Assembly (NCBI GenBank): GCA_016933045.1
Contig: JAFGBR010000031.1
Location: 1 to 64,000, forward strand
Origin: Marinilabiliaceae bacterium
GTDB lineage: Bacteria; Bacteroidota; Bacteroidia; Bacteroidales; Marinilabiliaceae
DNA: 64,000 nucleotides
Direction of reading: 5' to 3'
Part shown: piece by piece, positions 24,777 to 34,013 of the stretch
How the letters are laid out: each line of letters begins with the position of its first letter
Numbering within the stretch: position 1 is the first letter of the stretch
The notes under the pieces: generated by a model
Seen by the model: only the letters and a program-made list of their open reading frames with translations
The model's database searches: none
Told to the model about the DNA's origin: nothing
Translations under genes and position numbers: made by a program

Positions 24777-27704
24777 ATGAGACAATCAGTTTTTTTGTTA
24801 AAAATCCTGTTTTTGCTGGTGGGGTTAATATTGGTTTCCAATATTAATGCCCAGAACCTTACCATAACAGGTCGTGTTACCGATGCTGAAAATGGCGAAT
24901 CCATCCCTTCCGTGTCAATTGTAATAAAAGGTACTACAAATGGAACTATTACCGATTTTAATGGGAATTATTCAGTTCAAACTAAAGTTGGTGATGTTCT
25001 GGTTTATTCATTTATTGGTTATTCAGCTCAGGAAGTTACAATTACCAACCAAAAGGTGATCAACATTGTCTTGGAATCGGAGACGATTGGAATGAACGAG
25101 GTGGTAGTAATTGGTTATGGCGAACAGAAAAGAGGCGATTTAACCGGATCTGTTGCTGCGGTTTCGAGTAAAGACTTTAAGAAGGGGGTTATGAGTACAC
25201 CGGCTGAATTGATTAACGGTAAGGTTTCCGGCGTTCAAATTATGTCGGGCAATGGTTCTCCTACCTCTGGTAGTACAATTCGTATTCGTGGAGGGGCTTC
25301 GCTTAATGCCAGTAATGATCCGTTAATTGTTCTTGATGGTGTGCCATTGGAATCGGGTGGGATAACTGGTAATAACAGCAATTTTTTGAGTTTGATTAAT
25401 CCCAATGATATTGAGAGCATGACCGTTTTGAAAGATGCGTCATCTACTGCAATTTATGGTTCTCGTGCTTCAAATGGAGTTATTATCATTACAACAAAAA
25501 AGGGAACTAATGATAAATTAAAGATTGATGTTAGCTCAACAAATTCTTTACAATTTAAAACAAAACTTGCCGATATGCTATCTAATGGTGAGTTTAATAA
25601 TGTTGTTATAACTGAAGGGTCTGCTGATCAGATCGCATTATTAGGAAATGAACATACAGATTGGAATGATCAAATTTACCAGGTAGCTTTTGGAACCGAT
25701 AATAATGTTAGCATGGCAGGATCATTGTATGAAACGCCATATCGTTTTTCGGCAGGGTTTTATAACCAAGATGGTATTATTAAGAGTGATAATGCAAAGC
25801 GTTTTTCGTCTAGTTTTACTGTTTCTCCATCGTTTTTCGATGATCATTTGAAATTGAACGTTGGATATAAACTATCATATAATAAAAACCAGTTTGCAAA
25901 TACTGGGGCAATATGGGCAGCAGCTACATATAATCCTACGTTAGCTGTGATGTCGGGTAATGATTTGTTTGGTGGTTATTCCGAGGCAATCGATAATAAT
26001 GGAGTGCCGGTTACAAGTGCTGTTCTTAATCCGGTTGGAATGCTTAATCAATATTCATCAACAAGTGATGTAATAAGAACTATTGGAAATTTTGATTTGG
26101 ATTATAAATTCCATTTTTTGCCTGAACTGAAGTTTCATACCACTCTTGGTTATGATTATGCTGAGGGTGAGGGAGATATTTATGTTCCTGCAACAGCTGT
26201 ACAGTATTATTCGTCAGATGGACGAGACTACTCTTATGGTCCGCAAAAAAAAGAGAATCGATTGTTGACAACTTATTTGAGTTATGTTAAAAATTTTGAT
26301 GCTTTAAATAGTAAAATTGATGTTACTGCCGGTTACGATTACCAGTTTTGGAAAAGTACATCGCCTTATTATGAAGTCTTTAATACGTTAAGTGAAAAGC
26401 AAAGTTCCGTTGCTGCAAGCGATCAGAGGCATGTTTTGATCTCTTTTTATGGAAGGATGAATTATGTTTTATTGTCGCGTTACATGATTACTGCTACTGT
26501 GCGTAGAGATGGTTCTTCTCGTTTTGGAGAGGATTATAATAGTGGTACATTTCCGTCATTTGCCTTGGCATGGAGATTGTCGGAAGAATCTTTTATGAAA
26601 GGTATTAGTGCTTTGAGTAATTTAAAACTCAGAGTAAGTTATGGAGAAACAGGGCAACAAGATGGTATTGGTAATTATGGTTATTTACCTGTTTATACAA
26701 TTAGTCAGGATGGGGCTCAGTATAGATTTGGAGATGAGATTGTAAACACCTATCGTCCTGAGGCTTATGTTAAGGCACTTACTTGGGAAAGTACCGAGGC
26801 TTATAACTATGGGGTTGATTTTGGCTTTTTTAAGAACAGATTATCTGGAACTGTCGAATACTACACCAGGAAAACGAAGAATTTGTTAGCAACAGTTTCA
26901 TCTCCTGCCGGAACAAATTTTGATACAAAAATTACTACTAATGTTGGTAATGTCGATAGTGAAGGTGTTGAGGTTTCATTGAATGGAACTCCAGTTGATA
27001 ATAAGAATTGGACATGGGATTTAAGCGTTAATGCAACCTGGCAAAAGCAAATTGTTAAAAACCTCTCTAATATTAAAGGACAGCCGGCCGAAAGTTCTCC
27101 AACAGGGCCAACTATCGATGGTAAAACAGTACTACGATTGGCCGAAGGTTATTCGCCAAATATGTTTTATGTTAAGCGACAGTTATATGATGGAAATGGC
27201 ACCCCAATTGAAGGTGCTTATGCAAGTGTTAACGGCGAAGAGTTTTATTATTACAATTCTCCAACTCCCGATTATATTTTGGGGTTTAGCACATCTTTGC
27301 GTTATAAAAAGTGGAGTTTAAGTACCAGTTTGCGTGCTAATATTGGTAATTATGTATATAATGGTATGGCAATGAATACAGGTGCTTTTGGAACTATGTC
27401 GTATAATGCATATCAATTAAATAATTTGCACAGCAGTTATTTGGAAACTAAATTTCAAAGCCGTCAGTACTATTCCGATTATTATGTTGAGAATGCATCT
27501 TTCTTGAAAATGGATAATTTTACGATTGGGTATAATTTCGGAAGAATAAATGATATGTTTGGACTTAATATATCGGCTATGATTCAAAATGTATTTACTG
27601 TTACAAAATATACCGGTGTCGATCCTGAGGTGCCTAATGGCATGGATAATTCATTCTATCCGCGTCCCCGAATCTTTTCATTAAGTGTTGGTATGGAGTT
27701 TTAA
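24777..27704 (+). CDS. susC: SusC/RagA family TonB-dependent outer-membrane transporter
   Basis: Outer-membrane TonB-dependent importer of 975 aa. A signal peptide (MRQSVFLLKILFLLVGLILVSNINAQ) is followed by the carboxypeptidase-D-like domain typical of SusC (ITGRVTDAENGESIPSVSIVIKGT), a TonB-box and plug region with the SusC signature (IRIRGGASLNASNDPLIVLDGVPL), and a long beta-barrel ending in the terminal Phe of GMEF. With the SusD encoded 18 bp later it should import galactan or arabinogalactan oligosaccharides. The frame opens at a TTG at 24759, but the ATG at 24777 begins the signal peptide. The substrate is inferred from neighbouring GH53 and GH2 genes. Confidence 0.95.
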   Translation: MRQSVFLLKILFLLVGLILVSNINAQNLTITGRVTDAENGESIPSVSIVIKGTTNGTITDFNGNYSVQTKVGDVLVYSFIGYSAQEVTITNQKVINIVLESETIGMNEVVVIGYGEQKRGDLTGSVAAVSSKDFKKGVMSTPAELINGKVSGVQIMSGNGSPTSGSTIRIRGGASLNASNDPLIVLDGVPLESGGITGNNSNFLSLINPNDIESMTVLKDASSTAIYGSRASNGVIIITTKKGTNDKLKIDVSSTNSLQFKTKLADMLSNGEFNNVVITEGSADQIALLGNEHTDWNDQIYQVAFGTDNNVSMAGSLYETPYRFSAGFYNQDGIIKSDNAKRFSSSFTVSPSFFDDHLKLNVGYKLSYNKNQFANTGAIWAAATYNPTLAVMSGNDLFGGYSEAIDNNGVPVTSAVLNPVGMLNQYSSTSDVIRTIGNFDLDYKFHFLPELKFHTTLGYDYAEGEGDIYVPATAVQYYSSDGRDYSYGPQKKENRLLTTYLSYVKNFDALNSKIDVTAGYDYQFWKSTSPYYEVFNTLSEKQSSVAASDQRHVLISFYGRMNYVLLSRYMITATVRRDGSSRFGEDYNSGTFPSFALAWRLSEESFMKGISALSNLKLRVSYGETGQQDGIGNYGYLPVYTISQDGAQYRFGDEIVNTYRPEAYVKALTWESTEAYNYGVDFGFFKNRLSGTVEYYTRKTKNLLATVSSPAGTNFDTKITTNVGNVDSEGVEVSLNGTPVDNKNWTWDLSVNATWQKQIVKNLSNIKGQPAESSPTGPTIDGKTVLRLAEGYSPNMFYVKRQLYDGNGTPIEGAYASVNGEEFYYYNSPTPDYILGFSTSLRYKKWSLSTSLRANIGNYVYNGMAMNTGAFGTMSYNAYQLNNLHSSYLETKFQSRQYYSDYYVENASFLKMDNFTIGYNFGRINDMFGLNISAMIQNVFTVTKYTGVDPEVPNGMDNSFYPRPRIFSLSVGMEF

Positions 27705-27722
27705 TGTATATCTGAAATTATT

Positions 27723-29300
27723 ATGAAAAAGTTAATATTTATATATTTAGTGGTAGGAGCATTGGTATATAGTTCGTGTGCCGATGATCTGAATCAATAT
27801 CCAGCAATAGAAGAAACATCTCAGTCTGTTTATTCAAATCCTGACAATTATATTTCTGTTTTAGCAAAATGCTATGGTTCTATGGTTTTGGAGGGGCAGC
27901 AAAAATGGGGTGATAATGCTGATTTGTCTATAAGGCGGAATGAAGATTATATGCGTACTTATTTTAACCTTCAGGAAGCGGGTACTGATGAAATTGGTGC
28001 TACCTGGTTAGAGGGAGATAAATTTGCAGGTATAACTTACCTTACTTGGGATAATGACGACGATTGGGTGTTTGATATGTACTATCATTGTTATTATTCT
28101 ATTTCGTTATGTAACGAGTTTCTTAAAAACAGCACTGATGCGAAAATTTCGTCTTTTACTGCCAAGCAGCAGGAAGAAATACGTACTTACAGAGCTGAAG
28201 CTCGATTCCTGAGGGCTTTATTCTATTTTCATGCAATGGATTTATTTCACGATATCCCTTTTGCTGATGAAAGTTCAATTGGTAGTTCGAGTATTCCTGA
28301 AAAATATTCGGCTTCGCAAATATTTAGTTTTGTTACTAACGAATTAAAAGATTGCAGTACTGGGATGCTTGACACTAATAATTGTGAGTATGGTCATGCT
28401 CCTCGTGCTGCGGCATGGATGCTTTTGGCACGATTATACCTTAATGCTGAAAGTTATGGTGTTAGTGCAAAATATGATTCATGTATGATTTTTAGTCAGA
28501 AAGTAATTGATGAAGGTTATGTTTTGGAATCTGACTATTCTAAACTCTTTAATGCCGATAACGATAAAAGAGTTGGTAAAGGACATGAAATAATATTTCC
28601 ATTGGTGGTTGATCATGTTTCAACAGTGGCTTCGGGTACAACTACTTATTTGATATGTGGTGAGGTCGATACTGATTATGGTCCATCGGCCGATACAGTA
28701 GGTTGTGCCAGTGCATGGAGTATGTTTCGTGTTCGTGGTGAGTTCTCTGAGTTGTTTAATAGCCAAGCCGACGATCGAAATATGTTGTATACTGATGGAC
28801 AGTCGCAATACATGGATAATGGTGTAACAGATCGCTCTGGTGGTTATTTTGCATTAAAATGGACCAATATAAACGATGCCGGAGAAATTGCATCGAATAC
28901 TATTGATGATGGTGTTGATACCGATTTTCCAATGTTTCGGTTGGCCGATGCTTACCTTATGTATGCCGAATCTGCTGCTCGTACTAATACTAATTTAGGA
29001 ACTGCTCTAACTTATGTGAATAATTTAAGATCTAAAAGAAATGCAAAGTTAGTTAATGAGGACGATTTGACTGCTACTGTTGATGGAATTGAATTTAAAT
29101 TTTTCTTGGATGAACGAGCCCGGGAGTTTTACCTGGAAGCTGTTCGTCGTACCGACTTGGTTCGTTTTGGTTGTTTTACTTCCGATAAGTACTTATGGCA
29201 GTGGAAAGGTGGTGTTGTTGAAGGTAAGGCGGTAGAAAATGATCGTAATACTTATTCTATTCCATTGGCCGATCAAAGTGCTAATCCAAATTTAAAATAG
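27723..29300 (+). CDS. susD: SusD/RagB family surface glycan-binding lipoprotein
   Basis: Surface lipoprotein of 525 aa that caps the SusC barrel and captures oligosaccharides. The lipobox Cys19 (VYSSC) is followed by acidic ADD, as expected for surface-exposed Bacteroidota lipoproteins. SusD landmarks include the TPR-like RAEARFLRALFYFHAMDLFHDIPF, PRAAAWMLLARLYLNAE and the late RLADAYLMYAESAARTN and DERAREFYLEAVRRTDLVRFG. It forms a classic pair with the preceding susC and is followed by a SusE-like gene. Confidence 0.95.
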   Translation: MKKLIFIYLVVGALVYSSCADDLNQYPAIEETSQSVYSNPDNYISVLAKCYGSMVLEGQQKWGDNADLSIRRNEDYMRTYFNLQEAGTDEIGATWLEGDKFAGITYLTWDNDDDWVFDMYYHCYYSISLCNEFLKNSTDAKISSFTAKQQEEIRTYRAEARFLRALFYFHAMDLFHDIPFADESSIGSSSIPEKYSASQIFSFVTNELKDCSTGMLDTNNCEYGHAPRAAAWMLLARLYLNAESYGVSAKYDSCMIFSQKVIDEGYVLESDYSKLFNADNDKRVGKGHEIIFPLVVDHVSTVASGTTTYLICGEVDTDYGPSADTVGCASAWSMFRVRGEFSELFNSQADDRNMLYTDGQSQYMDNGVTDRSGGYFALKWTNINDAGEIASNTIDDGVDTDFPMFRLADAYLMYAESAARTNTNLGTALTYVNNLRSKRNAKLVNEDDLTATVDGIEFKFFLDERAREFYLEAVRRTDLVRFGCFTSDKYLWQWKGGVVEGKAVENDRNTYSIPLADQSANPNLK

Positions 29301-29400
29301 ATGTTTATTTATTATTCGAGCATGATTCGTTAATTACAATCACGGATGAAAATTTATCATGCGAGTTTCATCCTATCTTACTAATAAAAATCATTTACGG

Positions 29401-31098
29401 ATGAAAACAAAAATATTTTTTATAGCAGCTATTTTCCTTGCACTATTTTCTGCTTGTGAAAAAGATGGCGAAATATTAACCGTTTCGGGTTTAAATTCGT
29501 CCGATCTGTTTACCAGTGAAACGGATGTAGTTTTGTCGAAATTAAATGCAAATACCAATGTTTTAGCTTTTAATTGGGATGTTGATTCGTTATATATAAA
29601 TGACAAATCTTTGAGCTTACCTTCTTCTATTCCTAATATTATATTGGAAGTGTCCGACTCAATTGATTTTAGCTCTAAAATTGTATATGTAAATGAGTCT
29701 GGTATAATTCAGTTTACAGGAGCAGAGTTGAATACAATGGCTAAAAATCTGGGTTTTGAGGCTTATGTAAGCACTCCAATGTTTTTTAGGGTAAAATCGG
29801 CTTATGGTTCTAATACCGATCCGTTTTATAGTAATGTAATTATAATAAATGTAACCAGTTATTATATCGATATGTCAATCGGATTTATTCTTGATAAAGA
29901 TAAAAACGATTCAGGATTTAAACTATATTCTCAAAATAGTGATGGTAATTATGCCGGTTTTGTTGGGGCAACGGCATGGAATAACTGGTTTATAAAAGAG
30001 GGTGATGATGCTGTTTGGGGTAATGTTGGTGTGGATGGTAATGAGTTTAATATATCAAATGATGTTTCATCAATGTGGAATTTCTGGTATCCCGGTATTG
30101 GTGGCTGTTATTACTCTACAGTTAGTACTGGTGATAAAGAATGGTCTGCTACATTAATTCCTTCGTTAACCATTTCGTATGATACGGTATTAATAGATAT
30201 GACATTCGATCGAGCACAGGTTAAATGGTTTGCTTCTCTAAAAACTACTACCGATAATATTTCGGTTAAAGTTAGTTGCGATAGTGCGAAGCTTTATAAT
30301 GTCTCAACTGGTACTGATGATGCTTTGGCAATTAATAAAACTTTAGGCTTTATTCCGGCTGCTGACAGCACTTTGTCAATTGACTGGAATAGTACTTCGG
30401 CTGGAAACATTACATTTGATAAGGCCGGCGATTATACGCTTACATTTTATTTGGCCGATCCTACTCATTGGACTTTCGAAATTAAATCCGGAGCTACTGT
30501 TGTTGCTGATCCTATTAGTAAATATCTTTATTTGCCCGGTATTGATGATGGTATTTCCGGCAGTTGGACTTTTGATAATTATATTGATTTAATTAGTGAA
30601 GATGATTCAACTTTTGGGGGAGCAATTAATGTTAATTCTTTGTGGGGTTATACTATGTCTCTTATTAAAGATGAATGGAATGAGGTATATAAAATGGGAA
30701 ATGCAGAAGGTGCTCTTGAGTTTAAAGGAGCCTCTAATATTATTGCTCCCGATTCTGGTTTTTATTTAATTGAGGCAGATTTAAAAAATCTAACTTATAG
30801 TCATACACTTATTGATACAATATTTATTCAGGGGTTAAATGATGTTTGGGATTTTGAATCAGTTGTTTTATTAAGTACTGAAACTGGAGTTTATAAGGGA
30901 GTTGCAACAATTAACTCACCGTCTCCTTGGGGAATAAAAATCCATATCGGAAAGTCATGGGATCGTTTTTTTGGTGGGACATTTAATTCTCTTGTATATA
31001 AAGGAACAAATATAACCGACGACCAAAGCTTAGCTGTGGGAACATATAATGTAACTGTCGATTTTATTAATAAAACCTGTTCTTTTGTGGCACAATAA
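29401..31098 (+). CDS. SusE/SusF-like outer-membrane glycan-binding lipoprotein
   Basis: Lipoprotein of 565 aa with lipobox Cys19 (LFSAC) followed by acidic EKDGE. The N-terminal portion resembles the SusE Ig-like domain (VVLSKLNANTNVLAFNWDVDSLYIN). The rest is a series of beta-sandwich repeats with recurring KYLYLPGIDDG, LIKDEWNEVYKMG and TIFIQGLNDVWDFES elements reminiscent of SusE/SusF starch-binding domains. It probably binds glycan at the cell surface and has no catalytic signature. The frame is open from 29359, but the ATG at 29401 starts the lipoprotein signal. It is 30 bp upstream of a GH53 lipoprotein gene, a typical surface-enzyme arrangement. Confidence 0.82.
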   Translation: MKTKIFFIAAIFLALFSACEKDGEILTVSGLNSSDLFTSETDVVLSKLNANTNVLAFNWDVDSLYINDKSLSLPSSIPNIILEVSDSIDFSSKIVYVNESGIIQFTGAELNTMAKNLGFEAYVSTPMFFRVKSAYGSNTDPFYSNVIIINVTSYYIDMSIGFILDKDKNDSGFKLYSQNSDGNYAGFVGATAWNNWFIKEGDDAVWGNVGVDGNEFNISNDVSSMWNFWYPGIGGCYYSTVSTGDKEWSATLIPSLTISYDTVLIDMTFDRAQVKWFASLKTTTDNISVKVSCDSAKLYNVSTGTDDALAINKTLGFIPAADSTLSIDWNSTSAGNITFDKAGDYTLTFYLADPTHWTFEIKSGATVVADPISKYLYLPGIDDGISGSWTFDNYIDLISEDDSTFGGAINVNSLWGYTMSLIKDEWNEVYKMGNAEGALEFKGASNIIAPDSGFYLIEADLKNLTYSHTLIDTIFIQGLNDVWDFESVVLLSTETGVYKGVATINSPSPWGIKIHIGKSWDRFFGGTFNSLVYKGTNITDDQSLAVGTYNVTVDFINKTCSFVAQ

Positions 31099-31128
31099 TT
31101 AGCAATTAATAATTAATTATTTTTTATT

Positions 31129-32172
31129 ATGATAGGCAAATATTTTTATTTATTCATATTTATTTTTTGCATTAGTTTTTTTTCGTGTAACTACGATGAT
31201 GATGTTATTCCATCTAGTAGTGGAAATGAAGAGCCGGTTGAGGATATGTCGGGGTTTGCAAAAGGTGCCGATGTTAGTTGGGTTACTGAAATGGAGAAGG
31301 CAGGGGTTGAGTTCTTCGATTCAACCGGAGCAAAAACTGAATGCATGGCATTAATGAAAAAACTTGGAATGAACTCGATAAGGTTGAGGGTGTGGGTTAA
31401 TCCTGTAACTGGTTGGTGTAATAAAACCGATGTTTTGGTTAAGGCAAAGCGCGCCAGTAATTTAAAAATGAGGGTTATGATCGATTTTCATTACAGCGAT
31501 GTTTGGGCTGATCCTGCAAATCAAACAAAGCCGGCTGATTGGCAAAACATGACTTTCGTGCAGTTGTGCGACGCTGTTACTGCACATACAACAGAAGTGT
31601 TATCTGCTTTAAAAACCTGGGAAATCACTCCCGAATGGGTGCAGGTTGGTAACGAAACCGGTAACGGTATGTTATGGGATGATGGCAAGGCTAATGCTAA
31701 TATGGCTAATTATGCTAAACTAAATAATTGTGGTTATGATGCTGTAAAATCAGTGTTCCCAAATGCAAAAGTTATTGTACATCTGCAAGAAGGAAATAAA
31801 AATGCTCAATTTCGCTGGCTTTTCGATGGGTTAAAAAATAATGGGGGCAAATGGGATGTGATAGGTATGTCACTTTATCCCGAGGCTGATACTTGGCAAA
31901 CATTTAATAACGACATCATTTTAAATGTTAACGATATGATTAGTCGTTATAATAAAGAGGTGGTTATTTGTGAAGTAGGCATGAGCTGGGTAGAGGAAGA
32001 TGCTGCATATAACTTTTTGTCCGATTTAATTACACGGAGTAAAGCCATTGAAAAATGTATGGGAGTGTTTTATTGGGAACCTCAGGCTTATGCAGGGTGG
32101 AAGAGCTATGATAAGGGCGCTTTTGACGATTCTGGAAAGCCTACTAAGGCTCTTGACGCATTTCAAAATTAG
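31129..32172 (+). CDS. Surface-type lipoprotein endo-beta-1,4-galactanase, GH53
   Basis: GH53 enzyme of 347 aa with lipobox Cys20 (SFFSC) followed by NYDDD, an acidic motif like the export signals that place Bacteroidota lipoproteins on the cell surface. Family landmarks are FAKGADVSWVTEMEKAG, IRLRVWVNP, DFHYSDVWADP, acid/base Glu176 (QVGNETGNGM) and nucleophile Glu282 (VVICEVGMSW). It is the last gene of the operon and the likely first cutter of extracellular galactan, making fragments for SusD and SusC. It differs clearly from the other two GH53 copies in the locus, so it is not a recent local duplicate. Confidence 0.92.
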   Translation: MIGKYFYLFIFIFCISFFSCNYDDDVIPSSSGNEEPVEDMSGFAKGADVSWVTEMEKAGVEFFDSTGAKTECMALMKKLGMNSIRLRVWVNPVTGWCNKTDVLVKAKRASNLKMRVMIDFHYSDVWADPANQTKPADWQNMTFVQLCDAVTAHTTEVLSALKTWEITPEWVQVGNETGNGMLWDDGKANANMANYAKLNNCGYDAVKSVFPNAKVIVHLQEGNKNAQFRWLFDGLKNNGGKWDVIGMSLYPEADTWQTFNNDIILNVNDMISRYNKEVVICEVGMSWVEEDAAYNFLSDLITRSKAIEKCMGVFYWEPQAYAGWKSYDKGAFDDSGKPTKALDAFQN

Positions 32173-32191
32173 GTGTTTTAAAATAAACTGA

Positions 32192-32199
32192 TACTTTTG
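32192..32199 (+). promoter_or_regulatory. Candidate -7 element for the GNAT-like gene
   Basis: TACTTTTG matches TAnnTTTG, 39 bp before the ATG at 32239. No good -33 TTG is seen. It would uncouple this gene from the upstream PUL. Confidence 0.45.
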
Positions 32200-32238
32200 T
32201 ATTATTGTAATCCTGATTTTTATTTTAATTTTTTTAAA

Positions 32239-33429
32239 ATGCAAATTGTTGAAGTTGTATCGCCTAATCATATTAAAAAATTTTTGGATGTTGTTGATTA
32301 TATTTATCGAGATGATATAAATTATGTTCGACCTCTCGATGTTATGATTGAAGAAATATTTTCTTTAAAAACAAACGATCTTTTTAAAAATGGTGATGCA
32401 ATTCGATTTTTGCTTTTTGATGATAATAAGGTAGTTGGACGAATTGCAGCTTTTGTTAATCGAAAAAAAGCATTTTTAAATTCACCTTCGGTTGGAGGAG
32501 TTGGTTTTTTTGAATGCGTAAATAATCAGGAAGCCGCTAATGAATTGTTTAATAGTGCAAAACAATGGCTAACCATTCAGGGAGTGGAGGCTATGGATGG
32601 TCCCATTAACTTTGGTGAAAATGATAATTTCTGGGGCTTGTTGGTCGATGGTTTTACTCAACCCGGTTTTGGTATGCAGTATAATCCTCCTTATTATCGG
32701 CAGTTATTTGAAAATTACGGGTTTAAAATTTATTACGAGCAAATAACAAATCATTTAAATTTGAAAAAACCTTTTCCTGATCGTTTTTGGAAAATTGCTG
32801 AGCGTGTGATGCAAAAACCGGGACTGAGTTTTAAACATTTTAAATGGAGTGATATTGATAAGTTTGCTGCCGATTTTGTTGAGATATATAATGAGGCATG
32901 GCAGTTTCACGAAGGTTTTAGTTCTATGGAGCCCAGTCATATCGCCAATATTATTAATAAGGCTAAGCCTTTTGTTATGGAGGATTTGATTTGGTTTGCA
33001 TATTATAATGGCGAGCCTGTGGGATTTATTGTTATGTTTCTTGATGCTAATCAGGTTATTAAAATGTTTAATGGCAAGCTAAATTTTATTAATAAGTTGC
33101 GATTATTGTATTATAAAAGACGAAAACTAATGACTCGTATTCGAGTTACTGTTTTAGGGGTAAAACCTAAGTTTCAGAAGATGGGAATTGAATCATGTCT
33201 TTTTTATCAATATCGTGATGTGGTTGCACAAAATCCACATATTGTTGAAATGGAATTGTCGTGGGTTGGTGATTTTAATCCAAAAATGAGAAAGCTCGAA
33301 GATGCTATGGGATCTGAATTTGGCAAAAAACATATAACGTATAGATATTTATTTAATGATAGTAGAGATGATTTTAAACAGTTTTCAGTAATACCTATGA
33401 ATACAAAAGAGATGATTGTTAATAAGTGA
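32239..33429 (+). CDS. GNAT-like N-acetyltransferase fold protein, function unknown
   Basis: Protein of 396 aa of a conserved Bacteroidota family usually annotated as hypothetical or GNAT. The region FGMQYNPPYYRQLFENYGFKIYYEQ and the later VTVLGVKPKFQKMGIESCLFYQYRDV (an acetyl-CoA loop-like Gln/Arg-x-x-Gly region) followed by MELSWVGDFNPKMRKLEDAMGSEFGKKHITYRY resemble FemX/GNAT-type folds. No substrate is evident and no export signal is seen. The ATG at 32239 is chosen over an upstream TTG. Neighbouring genes are housekeeping and give no clue to function. Confidence 0.65.
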   Translation: MQIVEVVSPNHIKKFLDVVDYIYRDDINYVRPLDVMIEEIFSLKTNDLFKNGDAIRFLLFDDNKVVGRIAAFVNRKKAFLNSPSVGGVGFFECVNNQEAANELFNSAKQWLTIQGVEAMDGPINFGENDNFWGLLVDGFTQPGFGMQYNPPYYRQLFENYGFKIYYEQITNHLNLKKPFPDRFWKIAERVMQKPGLSFKHFKWSDIDKFAADFVEIYNEAWQFHEGFSSMEPSHIANIINKAKPFVMEDLIWFAYYNGEPVGFIVMFLDANQVIKMFNGKLNFINKLRLLYYKRRKLMTRIRVTVLGVKPKFQKMGIESCLFYQYRDVVAQNPHIVEMELSWVGDFNPKMRKLEDAMGSEFGKKHITYRYLFNDSRDDFKQFSVIPMNTKEMIVNK

Positions 33430-33458
33430 AAAATAGTTTAGTTTTTGAATCGGATATG

Positions 33459-33488
33459 TTGTAATATTCAAATTAATACTTACCTTTG
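33459..33488 (+). promoter_or_regulatory. Promoter of rpmE2
   Basis: A TTG at 33459-33461 and a -7 TACCTTTG at 33481-33488 are separated by 19 bp, a strong Bacteroidota promoter match 39 bp before the start codon. Confidence 0.75.
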
Positions 33489-33527
33489 CAATCCAAATAT
33501 TTGAAAATAGATTAAAAATTTATAATA

Positions 33528-33791
33528 ATGAAACAGGGGATTCATCCAGACAACTACAGGTTGGTTGCATTCAAGGACATGTCAAATGGAGAAACTTTTA
33601 TATCGCGCTCTACTGTTAATACTAAAGATACAGAGGTGATTGACGGTGTTGAGTACCCGGTGGTGAAATTGGAAATTTCTAATACTTCTCACCCTTTCTT
33701 TACTGGTAAGATGAAATTAGTTGATACTGCCGGACGTGTTGATAAGTTTATGAATCGTTACCAAAAACATTTAGAAGGTAGAAAAAAGTAG
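33528..33791 (+). CDS. rpmE2: 50S ribosomal protein L31 type B
   Basis: Protein of 87 aa matching bL31 type B (MKQGIHPDNYRLVAFKDMSNGETFISRSTV, SNTSHPFFTGKMKLVDTAGRVDKFMNRY). It has no cysteines, so the zinc-ribbon CxxC of the type A form is absent, as usual for type B. It is monocistronic, with its own promoter and terminator. In other bacteria the zinc-free form serves under zinc limitation, but here it may be the only L31. Confidence 0.95.
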   Translation: MKQGIHPDNYRLVAFKDMSNGETFISRSTVNTKDTEVIDGVEYPVVKLEISNTSHPFFTGKMKLVDTAGRVDKFMNRYQKHLEGRKK

Positions 33792-33818
33792 TTTTTTTCT
33801 ACTATCTTAAAATACAGG

Positions 33819-33848
33819 AAAGCTTCGGTCAATGCCGGGGCTTTTTGT
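33819..33848 (+). terminator. Intrinsic terminator of rpmE2
   Basis: A 10-bp stem with two wobble pairs (AAAGCTTCGG/CCGGGGCTTT) and a short loop is followed by TTTTTG. Confidence 0.8.
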
Positions 33849-33982
33849 ATTTATTATAATTCTCGTGTGTGTGGATTATTGATTAGTAAATAATATGAGT
33901 TGGTTGAAATTATTTTGCGGTATGATTTTTTTGGTCTGTCAATTGTAATAGTTATAAACCACTTTTTTTAACGAAATATTAA

Positions 33983-33999
33983 GCCACTTTGTCAGTGGC
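33983..33999. promoter_or_regulatory. Inverted repeat just upstream of lon
   Basis: GCCAC-TTTGTCA-GTGGC lies 15-31 bp before the lon ATG. The TTTGTCAGTGGCA string recalls control regions of Bacteroidota stress genes, and TGGCA resembles half of a sigma-54 site, but the -12 half is weak and its start point would fall after the assigned ATG. Confidence 0.3.
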
Positions 34000-34013
34000 A
34001 TACCTCGTAAATT

